Shown piece by piece: positions 51,092 to 59,933 of a DNA stretch of 64,000 nt. Origin of the DNA: Pseudoselenomonas ruminantium (GTDB lineage Bacteria; Bacillota; Negativicutes; Selenomonadales; Selenomonadaceae); NCBI GenBank assembly GCA_002373045.1, contig DFHU01000022.1, positions 24,835 through 88,834 on the forward strand, read 5' to 3'. The number at the start of each line of letters is the position of its first letter. Position 1 is the first letter of the stretch. The translations under genes and the position numbers were made by a program. The notes under the pieces were generated by a model that saw only the letters and a list, made by a program, of their open reading frames with translations, searched no databases and was not told the origin of the DNA.

Positions 51092-51183
51092 CAGAGCAGG
51101 TAATCCTTGCCTGGTGTCGAAGATTACTTTAGGGAAACACTGATTAATTCAGTATCATTGCGCTGATTTTGTTCCACTCTGCT

Positions 51184-51202
51184 GATAATGTGGTAAAATA
51201 AT
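51184..51202 (+). promoter_or_regulatory. IS promoter, extended -10
   Basis: The 19-bp word containing TGGTAAAAT lies 35 bp before the transposase start; the identical word is at 53554-53572 in copy 2 and at 5815-5833 in the prophage. Confidence 0.5.
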
Positions 51203-51237
51203 CGAAGAAAGTATCAATCCTGCGAGGAGGAAGCACC

Positions 51238-51876
51238 ATGAATCAGCAAACCAGTTTTACAGATTACGAATATGACAATCGCAGCCGTCGGACTCGGCGC
51301 GAACAATTCCTCGCATTGATGGACGAGATGATTCCCTGGCAGGACTGGGTCGACATGATAGAGCCTTATTATCCGAAAGGGACGCACGGACGCAGGCCGA
51401 TTGGCGCAGAAACCATGCTCCGTATGTATCTGATGCAAAACTGGTTCGGCTTGTCTGACGAGGGTATGGAAGATGCTGTGTACGATAGCTACGCGATGAA
51501 GAATTTTCTGGGCATAGATTTCACGCACGAGCAGGTTCCCGATGCTACCACGCTGCTCAAGTTCCGTCATCTCCCTTGAGAAGTATAACCTTGCCGAAAA
51601 GCTGTTTGCGGATATCAGGGAGCGGCTGGATCATTCCGGGCTGATCATGCATGGCGGAACGATTGTGGACGCTACCATTGTGCGGGCTCCCAGCTCGACC
51701 AAGAACAAAGACAAGACCCGCGATCCGGAAATGCATCAGACCAAGAAGGGCAACCAATGGTATTTCGGGATGAAGATCCATTCCGGAGTGGACGCCGGCA
51801 CAGGCTATGTCCATACCATAACGGCCACAGCAGCCAACACGCATGACATCGTCGAGACGCACCGTCTGACGCGTGA
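51238..51876 (+). pseudogene. IS5-family transposase, frameshifted and truncated
   Basis: The first frame reads QTSFTDYEYDNRSRRTRREQ up to FRHLP. An extra C in ctcccttgag (51571-51580, against ctccttgag in copy 2) then shifts the frame, and the protein continues as [20 protein letters not shown], with the first catalytic Asp in [16 protein letters not shown] and the second in [14 protein letters not shown]. It ends where the IS copy is cut. It cannot make an active enzyme. Confidence 0.85.
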
Positions 51877-51899
51877 TAGGGAGGTTAAAGGGAACGACT

Positions 51900-53168
51900 A
51901 TGAATAATTTGTTTAATTTTGATGATATTGAGATAACCCCTGATATTTTGGAACGCGCCAATCCTGTTTTCAACACCGCGAAAATGACGCTTTATCAGTT
52001 GGCGGCATCCGGCGACGAAGATTCTATCCGCGTTGCGCGTGAACTCGGGTTTACAAAGGATACGCAAAACAGCGTGACAACATCTTCCGATTCGGAAAAA
52101 CTCTTGTTGGAAAGCCTGCTGATGGATATGAGGTATCATACTATGGAGCAGATGGCTATGAAAGAGGGAGATTTTACCGAAGTAGACCTTCCCTGCGGCT
52201 ATCTGCCGAAGGCTTTGAGATTCGTAAACGCGGGACATAGATTTGTCGGACTGGATTTACCCGCGACCATTGCCGAGGCAAAACCTGCCATAAACGCCCT
52301 TTTGAATGAAAAACAGCGTAAAATGGTAAAGTTTGCGGGGGTAGACGCAACAAACTTTAATTCGTTGCAATCGGCTTTATCCGACGTCAAAGGGAAAGTC
52401 GTAATTACCACGGAAGGTTTGATGGAATATTTAAGCGACTCGGAAATAGGAGCGGTTTGCGACAATATAAGGAGGATTTTGGAGGAGCGCGGCGGTTGTT
52501 GGCTCACCATAGACCCGGAATGGCTTATGTCGTACGTTCTCGTCATACGGGCAATTTTGGGAGAAAAAGCTGACGAAGTTTTATTGTCAATGCAAAAAAG
52601 AGTTGAAGATAAATCCGACGTGGACGTAAACGGCAGCGCCTTGGTGGTTTTTCCGAAGGAAGATATATCAAAGGATATAAAAGATGCTATGGCTTTTTTG
52701 GCAAAACACGGATTAAAAGCCGAAAGAATGATTGTAGCCGATTATATGCCTGAACTTAAGACGTTTGACAAGCTGACCGAAGAGCAAACGGCCGCCGTTA
52801 AAGAGGTTATGAAAAATAACGCTTATTGGAAGATAACCGCCGTCAAAGATTTTGGTTCTAAGACGGGCAAAACCGCCTGCGATAAAAATTTTGACGTTAA
52901 GGCGTATGCAAAAGGCAAAAAACTTTTCATATCTTTGACGGGCAGGGTAGACACCTTGACTGCGCCGGAGATTTTGTCTTTTTACGAAAAAATTTCCGGC
53001 GAACGACCAATAAAATCGGTGCGCGTCGATTGCGCCGAACTTACCTATATATCTCGCGCGGGAATACGCGTGTTCCACATAATAAAGGAACACTCCGAAT
53101 TGACTTTTGAAAACGTAACGCCTGAAGTTGCGGAAATTTTAAAGAGCGAAGGAGTCGCGCTTGTCTGA
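51900..53168 (+). CDS. Methyltransferase with C-terminal STAS domain (transposon cargo)
   Basis: A 422-residue fusion. The N-terminal 300 residues are a class I SAM methyltransferase of the leucine-carboxyl-methyltransferase/PPM1-like group: [43 protein letters not shown] and [17 protein letters not shown]. After a basic linker, residues about 335-422 form a STAS (anti-anti-sigma factor) domain: [40 protein letters not shown], with Ser in YISRAG at the place of the phosphorylated residue of SpoIIAA-type proteins. Methylation of a protein or small molecule coupled to STAS signalling is possible but unproven. AAAGGGA precedes the ATG at 51900. The composition (AAA/GAA-rich, cgcggc-type codons) differs from the host genes, and the gene is enclosed by IS copies, both signs of transfer. 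Confidence 0.8.
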   Translation: MNNLFNFDDIEITPDILERANPVFNTAKMTLYQLAASGDEDSIRVARELGFTKDTQNSVTTSSDSEKLLLESLLMDMRYHTMEQMAMKEGDFTEVDLPCGYLPKALRFVNAGHRFVGLDLPATIAEAKPAINALLNEKQRKMVKFAGVDATNFNSLQSALSDVKGKVVITTEGLMEYLSDSEIGAVCDNIRRILEERGGCWLTIDPEWLMSYVLVIRAILGEKADEVLLSMQKRVEDKSDVDVNGSALVVFPKEDISKDIKDAMAFLAKHGLKAERMIVADYMPELKTFDKLTEEQTAAVKEVMKNNAYWKITAVKDFGSKTGKTACDKNFDVKAYAKGKKLFISLTGRVDTLTAPEILSFYEKISGERPIKSVRVDCAELTYISRAGIRVFHIIKEHSELTFENVTPEVAEILKSEGVALV

Positions 53169-53200
53169 TTAAAACCCTTTGTCGTTTGAAATTTGTCGCT

Positions 53201-53268
53201 ACTCCTCCCACCGCAAGCGATCCCCCCTCCTCAAAGAGGAGGGATGCCGCGAAGCGGCAGGGAGGAGT
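53201..53268. repeat. Nested palindromic repeat (68 bp)
   Basis: Three nested or serial hairpins: outer ACTCCTCCC (53201-53209) with GGGAGGAGT (53260-53268); CCCTCCTC (53225-53232) with GAGGAGGG (53236-53243); TGCCGC (53245-53250) with GCGGCA (53254-53259). It stands 33 bp after the cargo gene. Such GC-rich palindromes recur in many Firmicute genomes, from memory, and may double as a terminator. Confidence 0.75.
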
Positions 53269-53501
53269 TTACACATTCTTGATTTTTATGAAACGACCGT
53301 GGACTTGGCGTTAATTCCAAGACCCTATTCTTATGCTAAATTGCTTTCTTTTATATTCCCTGCTTACACGCCTCCTTCTCGTAAAACCATATATTTTGAA
53401 CGATATATTATCTCTATGAAACGGGTATTCATAATTTTGTACCGATTTCAAAACAGTAGCAAAGTCGGTGAATACCGTTCCAAATTGGGCGATTTTGTTA
53501 A
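53269..53501 (+). other. AT-rich spacer between cargo repeat and IS copy 2
   Basis: An open stretch runs through it (about 53179-53535), reading for example ALIPRPYSYAKLLSF, without a ribosome site or known motif. It may be a remnant of flanking DNA brought with the cargo. Confidence 0.3.
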
Positions 53502-54503
53502 GGAAACACTGATTAATTCAGCATCGTTGCATTGATTTTGATCGATTCCACTTGATAATGTGGTAAAATAATCGAAGAAACTATTAATTCTGCTAAGAGG
53601 AACCACCATGGATCGGCAAACCAGTTTTACAGATTACGAATATGACAATCGCAGCCGTCGGACTCGGCGCGAACAATTCCTCACGTCGATGGACGAGATG
53701 ATTCCCTGGCAGGACTGGGTTGACATGATAGAGCCTTATTATCCGAAAGGGACGCACGGACGCAAGCCGATTGGCGCAGAAACCATGCTCCGTATGTACC
53801 TGATGCAAAACTGGTTCGGCTTGTCTGACGAAGGCATGGAAGATGCTGTTTACGACAGCTATGCGATGAAAAATTTTCTGGGCATAGATTTCACGCACGA
53901 GCAGGTTTCCGACGCTACCACATTGCTCAAGTTCCGTCATCTCCTTGAGAGGCACAACATTGCTGAAAAGCTGTTTGCGGATATCAGGGAGCGCTTGGAT
54001 CATTCCGGATTGATCATGCATGGCGGGACGATTGTGGATGCCACCATTGTGCGGGCTCCCAGCTCGACCAAAAACAAAGACAAGGCTCGCGATCCGGAAA
54101 TGCATCAGACCAAGAAGGGCAACCAATGGCATTTCGGGATGAAGATCCATTCCGGAGTGGACGCCGGCACAGGCTACGTCCATACCATAACGGCCACAGC
54201 AGCCAACACGCATGACATCGTCGAGACGCATCATCTGGTGCGTGAAGATGACCACACAGTATATGCGTATTCCGGGTATCTTGGAATCGAAAAGCGTGAT
54301 GAAATCAAACATGACGAGCATCTCTCGCAAGTGGAATACCACATTGCCGCGCGCCCCTTTGCGGGAAATTCCCGCAAATTTGGAGCGTCGGAGGCAAATA
54401 CAGGCTCATTTTGAGCATGAAAATGAACTATTCGTGCACAAATTCATGAAATATGTGAACAAGTCACTCACGCTGCTTTTGGGAGGATTTAATCAGTGCT
54501 TCC
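53502..54503 (+). mobile_element. IS5-family copy 2, both ends present (1002 bp)
   Basis: Left end GGAAACACTGATTAATTC and right end, read inverted, GGAAGCACTGATTAAATC match at 16 of 18 positions. Flanks are TTAA on the left and TTAG on the right. Confidence 0.8.
53608..54503 (+). pseudogene. IS5-family transposase, copy 2, C-terminus frameshifted
   Basis: The main frame makes 268 residues with both DDE aspartates ([28 protein letters not shown]) and the segment YSGYLGIEKRDEIKHDEHLS, then ends as RKFGASEANTGSF. The normal C-terminus continues in another frame as QIQAHFEHENELFVHKFMKY and VNKSLTLLLGGFNQC up to the right end. The third catalytic Glu should lie in the lost part, so the element is probably inactive on its own. 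ATG follows AAGAGGAAC. Confidence 0.75.
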
Positions 54504-54541
54504 TTAGGTATTTGTGTATTGGTTGATGGGAGGATTTAACG

Positions 54542-55189
54542 ATGAAGAAAGTAATTGCCATCAATGGCAGCCCGCGGCGCAACGGCAACACGGCAGAACT
54601 TTTGCAGCAGGCCTTGAAGGGCGCGCAGGAGGCCGGTGCGGAAACGGAACTCATAAATCTTTACAGCCTGAACTTCAAGGGCTGTATCAGCTGTTTTTAC
54701 TGCAAACGCAAGGATAAGGAACATGGCATCTGCGCGATGAAGGATGATTTGACGCCGGTTATCGAGCGCATTAAGGAAGCCGATGCCTTGATTATGGGCG
54801 TACCGGTCTACTTTATGAACCTTTCGTCCGGCATGAGCGCCTTTATCGAACGGCTGCTGTTTTCCAACTACATTTACAGCAACGAAATTCCGACGGTCTT
54901 TCCCAAGTCTCTGCCCAATGCCTTTATCTACACCATGAATATGACGGAGGAGCAGGTCAAGCAGTTTGGCATGCGGGAGAAATTTGCCGTCCATGAAGGC
55001 TTTGCCAGCAAAATCCTGCGGGCGGAAACCAAGACGCTTTATGCGTACAATACGACACAGTTTTCTGATTATGCTAAATATGAGTCTTCGATATTCGACC
55101 CGCAGGCCAAAGCGGCCTATCGTGAGGAGATGTTCCCCAAGCAATGTGCAGCGGCTTATGAATTGGGGAAAAGTTTGCTGGGTAGCTGA
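54542..55189 (+). CDS. NADPH-dependent FMN reductase/flavodoxin-type protein with CxxC
   Basis: A 215-residue flavoprotein. The FMN phosphate loop is NGSPRRNGNTAELLQ at residues 6-20, followed by CISCFYCKRKDKEHGICAM (about 41-59), a cysteine cluster typical of iron-sulfur flavoproteins of anaerobes. The third block ADALIMGVPVYFMNLSSGMS is the second flavin contact. It probably transfers electrons from NAD(P)H or ferredoxin to an unknown acceptor. GGGAGG precedes the ATG, which lies just beyond the composite transposon. Confidence 0.85.
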   Translation: MKKVIAINGSPRRNGNTAELLQQALKGAQEAGAETELINLYSLNFKGCISCFYCKRKDKEHGICAMKDDLTPVIERIKEADALIMGVPVYFMNLSSGMSAFIERLLFSNYIYSNEIPTVFPKSLPNAFIYTMNMTEEQVKQFGMREKFAVHEGFASKILRAETKTLYAYNTTQFSDYAKYESSIFDPQAKAAYREEMFPKQCAAAYELGKSLLGS

Positions 55190-55202
55190 TAAGAATAAAA
55201 AC

Positions 55203-55241
55203 GTCAAATCCCGACTGTTGACAAGGCAGTCGGGATTTGAC
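55203..55241 (-). terminator. Terminator of the DUF389 gene (and possibly of the convergent gene)
   Basis: GTCAAATCCCGACTG (55203-55217) pairs with CAGTCGGGATTTGAC (55227-55241). On the - strand the stem is followed by GTTTTTATT, so it mainly serves the gene on that strand. Confidence 0.8.
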
Positions 55242-55258
55242 TTAGGCACTGACGTGGT

Positions 55259-56632
55259 TTACTTCGCTTCGGGGGCAAGTTTTAAGATAAAAGTTACGGG
55301 GAGTTCAGCTTCGGCATTGAGCCATTTTTGCAGGCGGGCTTGTTCGCTTTCGTCAAGGGGGGATTTGCAAGTGATGATGGCCAAAAAGCCGGTATAGACA
55401 ATTTGGCTGTCCTTATTTTCTGTGGCGATGGCAGCGCCTTCAATGCCAGCGAAAGAGGGGAAAAGAATGGGGGCTTTTTCCCGGATGCTGGTCAGCAGTT
55501 TTTGATCGGCCTCGAATCGTTGATAGGTGGGGCTGTAACGCATGCTCAGTTCCTTGTACTTGCGTAAATCTTCCTGAGCTTTTGTAAGGCTGGCGCCACC
55601 GGCCGCATTCCACTGGGTCTTGATAAGGTTTTGCACATCTTCAGTACGAACAGTGCCGGATAAATCATTTTGGATGATTTGCAGGCTCCAATCGGTAAAA
55701 TGGGAATAAGTATGCAGCTTTTTTTCCAGCTCGGTTTGTTCCTCGGCAGTAATGGTACGGCCGATAATGGTCAGAGCCAGTTCTTTTTCCGCAGGAGTCA
55801 GATGGAAGGCCACGACTTGTGGATTGCCCTGCTGGAAATTGCTTTCGATATATGATTTGACCTGAGCCTGTTCCAGATTGTTGCGGATACTCTGATAGGC
55901 CATGTACATACTGGGCAGGATGATGAGAATGCCCAACAGGGAGAGAAACCAGCGCTGGCGGCGGAAAACCTGCTCGGAGACATAGGTCTTGGCAGGAATG
56001 TGGATGAATTTCAACACGATAAAGGTGGTCAGACAGATGAAAAAGCTGTTGATAAAGAAAAGATAGAGCGCGCCAAAGAAGAACTTTGGCGAATAGGTGG
56101 CAAGGCCATAACCTGCTGTGCACAATGGTGGCATCAGGGCGGTGGCGATGGCTACACCGGGAATCACATTGCTCTTTTCAATGCGGGTGCTGCCGATAAT
56201 GCCGGCCAGACCGCCAAAGATGGCGATAAGAACGTCCCAAATGGTCGGTTCCGTGCGGGCCAAAAGCTCCGTGGAGGCAGTGTCAATAGGGGAGAGTGCA
56301 AAATATAGCGCTGAAGTCAAAACAGACAGGCTGACTTGAAACACGAGCTTCAGGAAAGATTCCCGGACATAGGCGCTGTCATAGGTAGCCATGCCATAGC
56401 CTATGGACATGATTACGCCCATCAAGGGGGAAATCAGCATCGCACCGATGATGACGGCTGTGCTGTTCATATTCAGGCCAATCGAGGCAATGAAGATGGC
56501 AAGAATCAGGATGCACATATTCGTTCCTTTGAGGGTGCCGCCGCTATAGATGCGCTCGGCAATTTCTTCCAACGGAGCGCGGTCCTTTTCCAAATCAAAG
56601 ATATTGGCTGCGATGGTTTTGAGGGTGTTCAT
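55259..56632 (-). CDS. DUF389-family membrane protein
   Basis: A 457-residue protein. The membrane part (about 40-245) has six hydrophobic segments with the DUF389 signatures FIASIGLNMNSTAVIIGAML and ISPLMGVIMSIGYGMA, then NVIPGVAIATALMPPLCTAG. The C-terminal 200 residues are soluble, helical and charged. The family is widespread and without assigned function. ATG at 56632 has AAGGAGG at the right distance; a TTG two codons upstream is too close. Transcription is convergent with the flavin reductase gene. Confidence 0.85.
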   Translation of the reverse strand: MNTLKTIAANIFDLEKDRAPLEEIAERIYSGGTLKGTNMCILILAIFIASIGLNMNSTAVIIGAMLISPLMGVIMSIGYGMATYDSAYVRESFLKLVFQVSLSVLTSALYFALSPIDTASTELLARTEPTIWDVLIAIFGGLAGIIGSTRIEKSNVIPGVAIATALMPPLCTAGYGLATYSPKFFFGALYLFFINSFFICLTTFIVLKFIHIPAKTYVSEQVFRRQRWFLSLLGILIILPSMYMAYQSIRNNLEQAQVKSYIESNFQQGNPQVVAFHLTPAEKELALTIIGRTITAEEQTELEKKLHTYSHFTDWSLQIIQNDLSGTVRTEDVQNLIKTQWNAAGGASLTKAQEDLRKYKELSMRYSPTYQRFEADQKLLTSIREKAPILFPSFAGIEGAAIATENKDSQIVYTGFLAIITCKSPLDESEQARLQKWLNAEAELPVTFILKLAPEAK

Positions 56633-56769
56633 AGGCAATCCTCCTTAGGTAAAATTTTGAACTATTCGTTTCCGCATAATTTCGCGATGGCAGAGAAATT
56701 TCCTGCTATTAAAGAGGGAATCCCTTTAAGTGAGCGTTTTTTAGAGCTTGCTTAAGGGGATTTTTGTTT

Positions 56770-57120
56770 ATGAACAAGCGTCCGTTGATTATCTATCGCC
56801 GCTTTCAGCAGCTGCTTCAGGATGTCTTTGCACAAAAACAGGCAGCGCCGGAGATATACTGCCGCAATGATGATGCCCGTACGACCATTCTTTGGGCTAA
56901 TGCCGGTCTGGGGATTGGCATCGCGCCGCTTTCAGCCGTGGAATTGGCTGCCCATGATCAGCTGCATATCAAGATTATTGATGAACCGGCATTGGAAACG
57001 CAAATTGCAGCTGTTTGGCGGCAGCATACGAGCCTGTCCAGAATCGGCCGGGAATTTTTAACGGCTCTTTGCGGGCTGAATGTTGCAAGCGATATGGATA
57101 CGAGTCAGGAGGGAAAATAA
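56770..57120 (+). pseudogene. LysR-type regulator fragment (substrate-binding C-terminus)
   Basis: A 116-codon frame matches only the last third of a LysR regulator: RPLIIYRRFQQLLQDVFAQ, then NDDARTTILWANAGLGIGIA and PLSAVELAAHDQLHIKIID. The helix-turn-helix and the first half of the sensor domain are missing; upstream only 120 bp separate it from the DUF389 start. It is therefore a 5'-truncated remnant, though it could still be translated since an ATG is present. It probably regulated the adjacent chromate transporter gene. Confidence 0.7.
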
Positions 57121-57522
57121 ATGTCCAATGAAGAACTGAAAAACGTGGTGGCAGCCTGTCCAAATTTTTATGGGAAACTCTTTCAATCGACTTTTCTCAT
57201 CAGTGCCTTTACCGTAGGTGGCGGCTTTGTGATTATTCCGTTGCTGCGGGCTAAGTATGTAGATGAATATGGCTGGCTGAGCGATAAGGAAACACTGAAT
57301 CTGGTATCCATCGCCCAGTCCATGCCCGGTGTGGTGGCGGTCAATGCGTCCATTATCTTGGGCTACCGCATGGCGGGTATTCCTGGGGCGTTGACGGCTT
57401 TGGCTGCAACTATCCTGCCGGGCTCATTGGCAGCTGTGCGCAGGAAAGTCGGTGTGATCAAACTTTTGGCTGGTACGGGCGTGGCTGGATTGGTACTGGG
57501 GATAATTCAGCGTACGCTGTAA
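57121..57522 (+). pseudogene. Chromate transporter with internal deletion
   Basis: The first 100 residues follow the ChrA half-transporter pattern: FYGKLFQSTFLISAFTVGGG, FVIIPLLRAKYVDEYGWLSD, LVSIAQSMPGVVAVNASIIL and GYRMAGIPGALTALAATILP. At about residue 101 it jumps to SLAAVRRKVGVIKLLAGTGV and ends after 133 residues. Complete halves have about 170-190 residues, so a middle section of about 50 residues is lost. It starts directly after the LysR fragment stop (TAAATG). Confidence 0.7.
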
Positions 57523-58089
57523 GGTTTTTTACTGAAGATGTCAAGCAACGCTGCTGCAATATAGACATTGCAGATTAGTTCACCTTCTCTTGTTTTTCCT
57601 TGAAGGTGAAACATCGCCTAGCAAAGTTTTGGAAGCACAGTTTAGTCGTGTAAAGAAGTACAATGGCGAATACAACGTATCGCGTCGAGACTTGGTAAAT
57701 GAACAGGACATCTTCAATGCTGGCAAGGTCAATGCGATCACCTTCGACATCTTTGACGAGGTCAGAAAGCTGGCAAAACGGGATGGGACAGGGATTTGAA
57801 AAAAATTTTCGTGACTTGCAGGAATCATCAAGGTGATGTGGAAAGTTTTATATGCAGAATTTTTTAGAGAAATATCGGAAGATTTCAAAAATTTAGAGAA
57901 AGGAATTTGACAACCATGAAGAGCAGCGTTACGCTTTGCCCAGCACAGGTTTACTGCGCGCTTTTTTCCTGTAACAAAGCTGCATATAACATTCACGATG
58001 GATAACCGTCGGATTTGATGGGGGGACTATGCACTGTCAGGTTCGACGGTTTTTGGTTATGACGGGTTACAAGTGGAGGAGGGACGAAT
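57523..58089 (+). other. Decayed region without an intact gene
   Basis: A 69-codon open stretch (57590-57799) contains AQFSRVKKYNGEYNVSRRDL and FDIFDEVRKLAKRDGTGI, which reads like protein sequence but has no ribosome site and no family I recognise. The rest (57800-58080) is non-coding, with an AT-rich part at 57830-57910. The region looks like residue of deleted genes. Confidence 0.4.
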
Positions 58090-59889
58090 GTGAAACACAA
58101 GAATTTTTCAGGTGTGTGGAAGAAAAGGAGGCTGATGGCATCCTTATTGCCTTTTTCCGTGTTGCTGGCTATGCCTGCGATGATTCTTCCTCAGGAGGGG
58201 CAGAACTATGTTCTTGCTGCAGCAGCGCAGGAACAAGCAGGGGATATTCAGAAAACGAAAAAGGCAGAAGCAGCGGAAGAGCAGATGAAAGCCCTGAATG
58301 AAGCGAGGGAACAGCTTCGAGCGCAATACGGCGAGAATAAAAAGATTAGCGACGGCAACTATGATCATTCTCTTGCCGTCAAATGCGTCAATGGTACTTT
58401 CGTCGGCAAGAAAACAGAAAATATCATTGCCTATCGGGGCATTCCCTTTGTAGGAAAGCCGCCGGTTGGGGAACTTCGCTGGAAAGCACCCGTGGAAGTC
58501 CGGCCCGATGACGGCGTGTACGAGGCTTATTACAATGCAAAAAGCGCCTACGGAAATGAGCAACTGGAAACCGGCTCCTTGTTCTATCAGGATGAAGACT
58601 GCCTGTATCTGAATGTGTGGAAATCGGATGATGGGGCGGCAAAGAAAAAGCCGGTCATGGTATGGATTCACGGCGGCGCTTTTGAAGCCGGCGGTACGGT
58701 GGATCCCATGTTCGATTGCCACAATTTCGTCAAAGAGAATTCGGATGTCATCGTTGTTACTATCGCATACAGGCTCGGCCCCTTCGGTTTCCTGCATCTG
58801 TCCCATTTGCCCGACGGCAAGGACTGCCCGGATGCCCAGAACCTGGGGCTGCTGGATCAGCTGATGGCTTTGAAGTGGATCCATGAGAACATTGCCGGCT
58901 TTGGTGGCGACCCTGACAATGTGACCATCTGGGGCGAATCCGCCGGCGCCGGAAGCTGCACCATGCTTCCGCTCATCGATGGCTCCCATGCGTATTTCAA
59001 GCGGGTCATTGCCCAGAGCGGCTCCCCCAACCAAACGAAATCTGCAGAGGAAGGCATTGCCTGCACCAATATACTCATGGATGTACTTGGCTGCAAGACG
59101 GTTGCCGAGTTGCAGAAGGTCGATGCCCAAAAGATTATGGACGCATCCGCTGTGCTTTCCCTGTGTCAATTCCCGGAAAGGGACGGACACTATCTGCCAT
59201 TGGATCCCTATGAGGCTTATGCCGGGGGCGCCGCGAAGAATATCGCCATCCTTCAGGGCTGTAACAAGGATGAATTCGACTTTTTTGTGGCCGGCTTTGG
59301 TCTGGAAGGATTCCGGGAGTGGGGCACCGAACGTAAGTCGAAGTGGCTGGCAGGAGTGCCGGAAAAAGATAAAAATCTGGTAGACAGTTTCCTGAGAGAA
59401 GTGAAGGCGAACGAAAGCTACGAAAAGGACAGCCGTCTCTTCAGCCATATCTGGTTTATTGACCCCATATTCAAATTGTCGGAGTGCCAGACCAAGGGCG
59501 GCGGCAAATCCTACACCTACTATTTCACTCCCGAATCCTCTGTGCCCCTTGTAAAAAGCGGACATTCCATCGAGCTGGCGGGGATTTTCAACCATCCGGA
59601 GATGACCTTCGACACGGGAAGGGTATTTGACGAAACCTTCTCCAAGACCATGCGCAAGATGTGGGTTCAGTTCGCCAAGACCGGCAATCCCTCCCTCAGC
59701 GCGGAAATTTCCCCGGATGGCAAGGCCAAGGTGTGGCCTCTCTATGACATGAAGGATAAGAGAGTGATGGTTTTCGACGAGTTCAATATTCATCCGGAAA
59801 AGGAGGACCAGCGAAAGATTGTGGACTGGGATAGGACGTATCTTTTAACTAAGTACTACATGCTTTTGCCGGCTACCTTGGACAGGTGA
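58090..59889 (+). CDS. Secreted type B carboxylesterase
   Basis: A 599-residue esterase of the carboxylesterase/para-nitrobenzyl esterase family. A long signal region (KKRRLMASLLPFSVLLAMPA) and a helical charged stretch (about 50-75) precede the core. Family blocks: AYRGIPFVGKPPVGELRWKA, EDCLYLNVW, PVMVWIHGGAFEAGG (oxyanion hole), GESAGAGS with nucleophile Ser284, and the His in GHSIELAGIFNH. It hydrolyses carboxylic esters outside the cytoplasm; the natural substrate is unknown. GGAGGAGGG precedes the GTG start. The amidohydrolase gene follows after 44 bp, so the two are probably one operon. Confidence 0.85.
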   Translation: MKHKNFSGVWKKRRLMASLLPFSVLLAMPAMILPQEGQNYVLAAAAQEQAGDIQKTKKAEAAEEQMKALNEAREQLRAQYGENKKISDGNYDHSLAVKCVNGTFVGKKTENIIAYRGIPFVGKPPVGELRWKAPVEVRPDDGVYEAYYNAKSAYGNEQLETGSLFYQDEDCLYLNVWKSDDGAAKKKPVMVWIHGGAFEAGGTVDPMFDCHNFVKENSDVIVVTIAYRLGPFGFLHLSHLPDGKDCPDAQNLGLLDQLMALKWIHENIAGFGGDPDNVTIWGESAGAGSCTMLPLIDGSHAYFKRVIAQSGSPNQTKSAEEGIACTNILMDVLGCKTVAELQKVDAQKIMDASAVLSLCQFPERDGHYLPLDPYEAYAGGAAKNIAILQGCNKDEFDFFVAGFGLEGFREWGTERKSKWLAGVPEKDKNLVDSFLREVKANESYEKDSRLFSHIWFIDPIFKLSECQTKGGGKSYTYYFTPESSVPLVKSGHSIELAGIFNHPEMTFDTGRVFDETFSKTMRKMWVQFAKTGNPSLSAEISPDGKAKVWPLYDMKDKRVMVFDEFNIHPEKEDQRKIVDWDRTYLLTKYYMLLPATLDR

Positions 59890-59933
59890 TTCTTGGGAAA
59901 AATTGTTAATCTGCATCAGAAAGGAGCTCAACC

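Larger units (their letters stand above)
51133..51876 (+). mobile_element. IS5-family copy 1, truncated at its right end
   Basis: It aligns with copy 2 from the left terminal repeat to GCGTGA at 51871-51876, then the similarity stops and the cargo sequence begins. The right terminal repeat is missing. Confidence 0.8.
51133..54503 (+). mobile_element. Probable composite transposon: two IS5-like copies around a methyltransferase-STAS gene
   Basis: Two IS5-family copies in the same orientation bound the segment. The outer left end GGAAACACTGATTAATTC (51133-51150) and outer right end (54486-54503, inverted GGAAGCACTGATTAAATC) are inverted repeats. TTAG stands on both outer sides (51129-51132 and 54504-54507), matching the 4-bp target duplication of IS5 elements. 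The inner flank of the second copy is TTAA, so the outer pair is the better duplication. The cargo is one gene plus a palindromic repeat. Confidence 0.6.

Noticed and set aside
51238..51567. Copy 1 of the IS5 transposase as a functional short gene
   Set aside because: Comparison with copy 2 shows an extra C causing a frameshift, and the right end of the IS is missing.
58144..59793. A 549-codon open frame on the - strand opposite the carboxylesterase
   Set aside because: The + strand protein has all esterase motifs and a ribosome site; the - frame reads as low-complexity mirror sequence without motifs.
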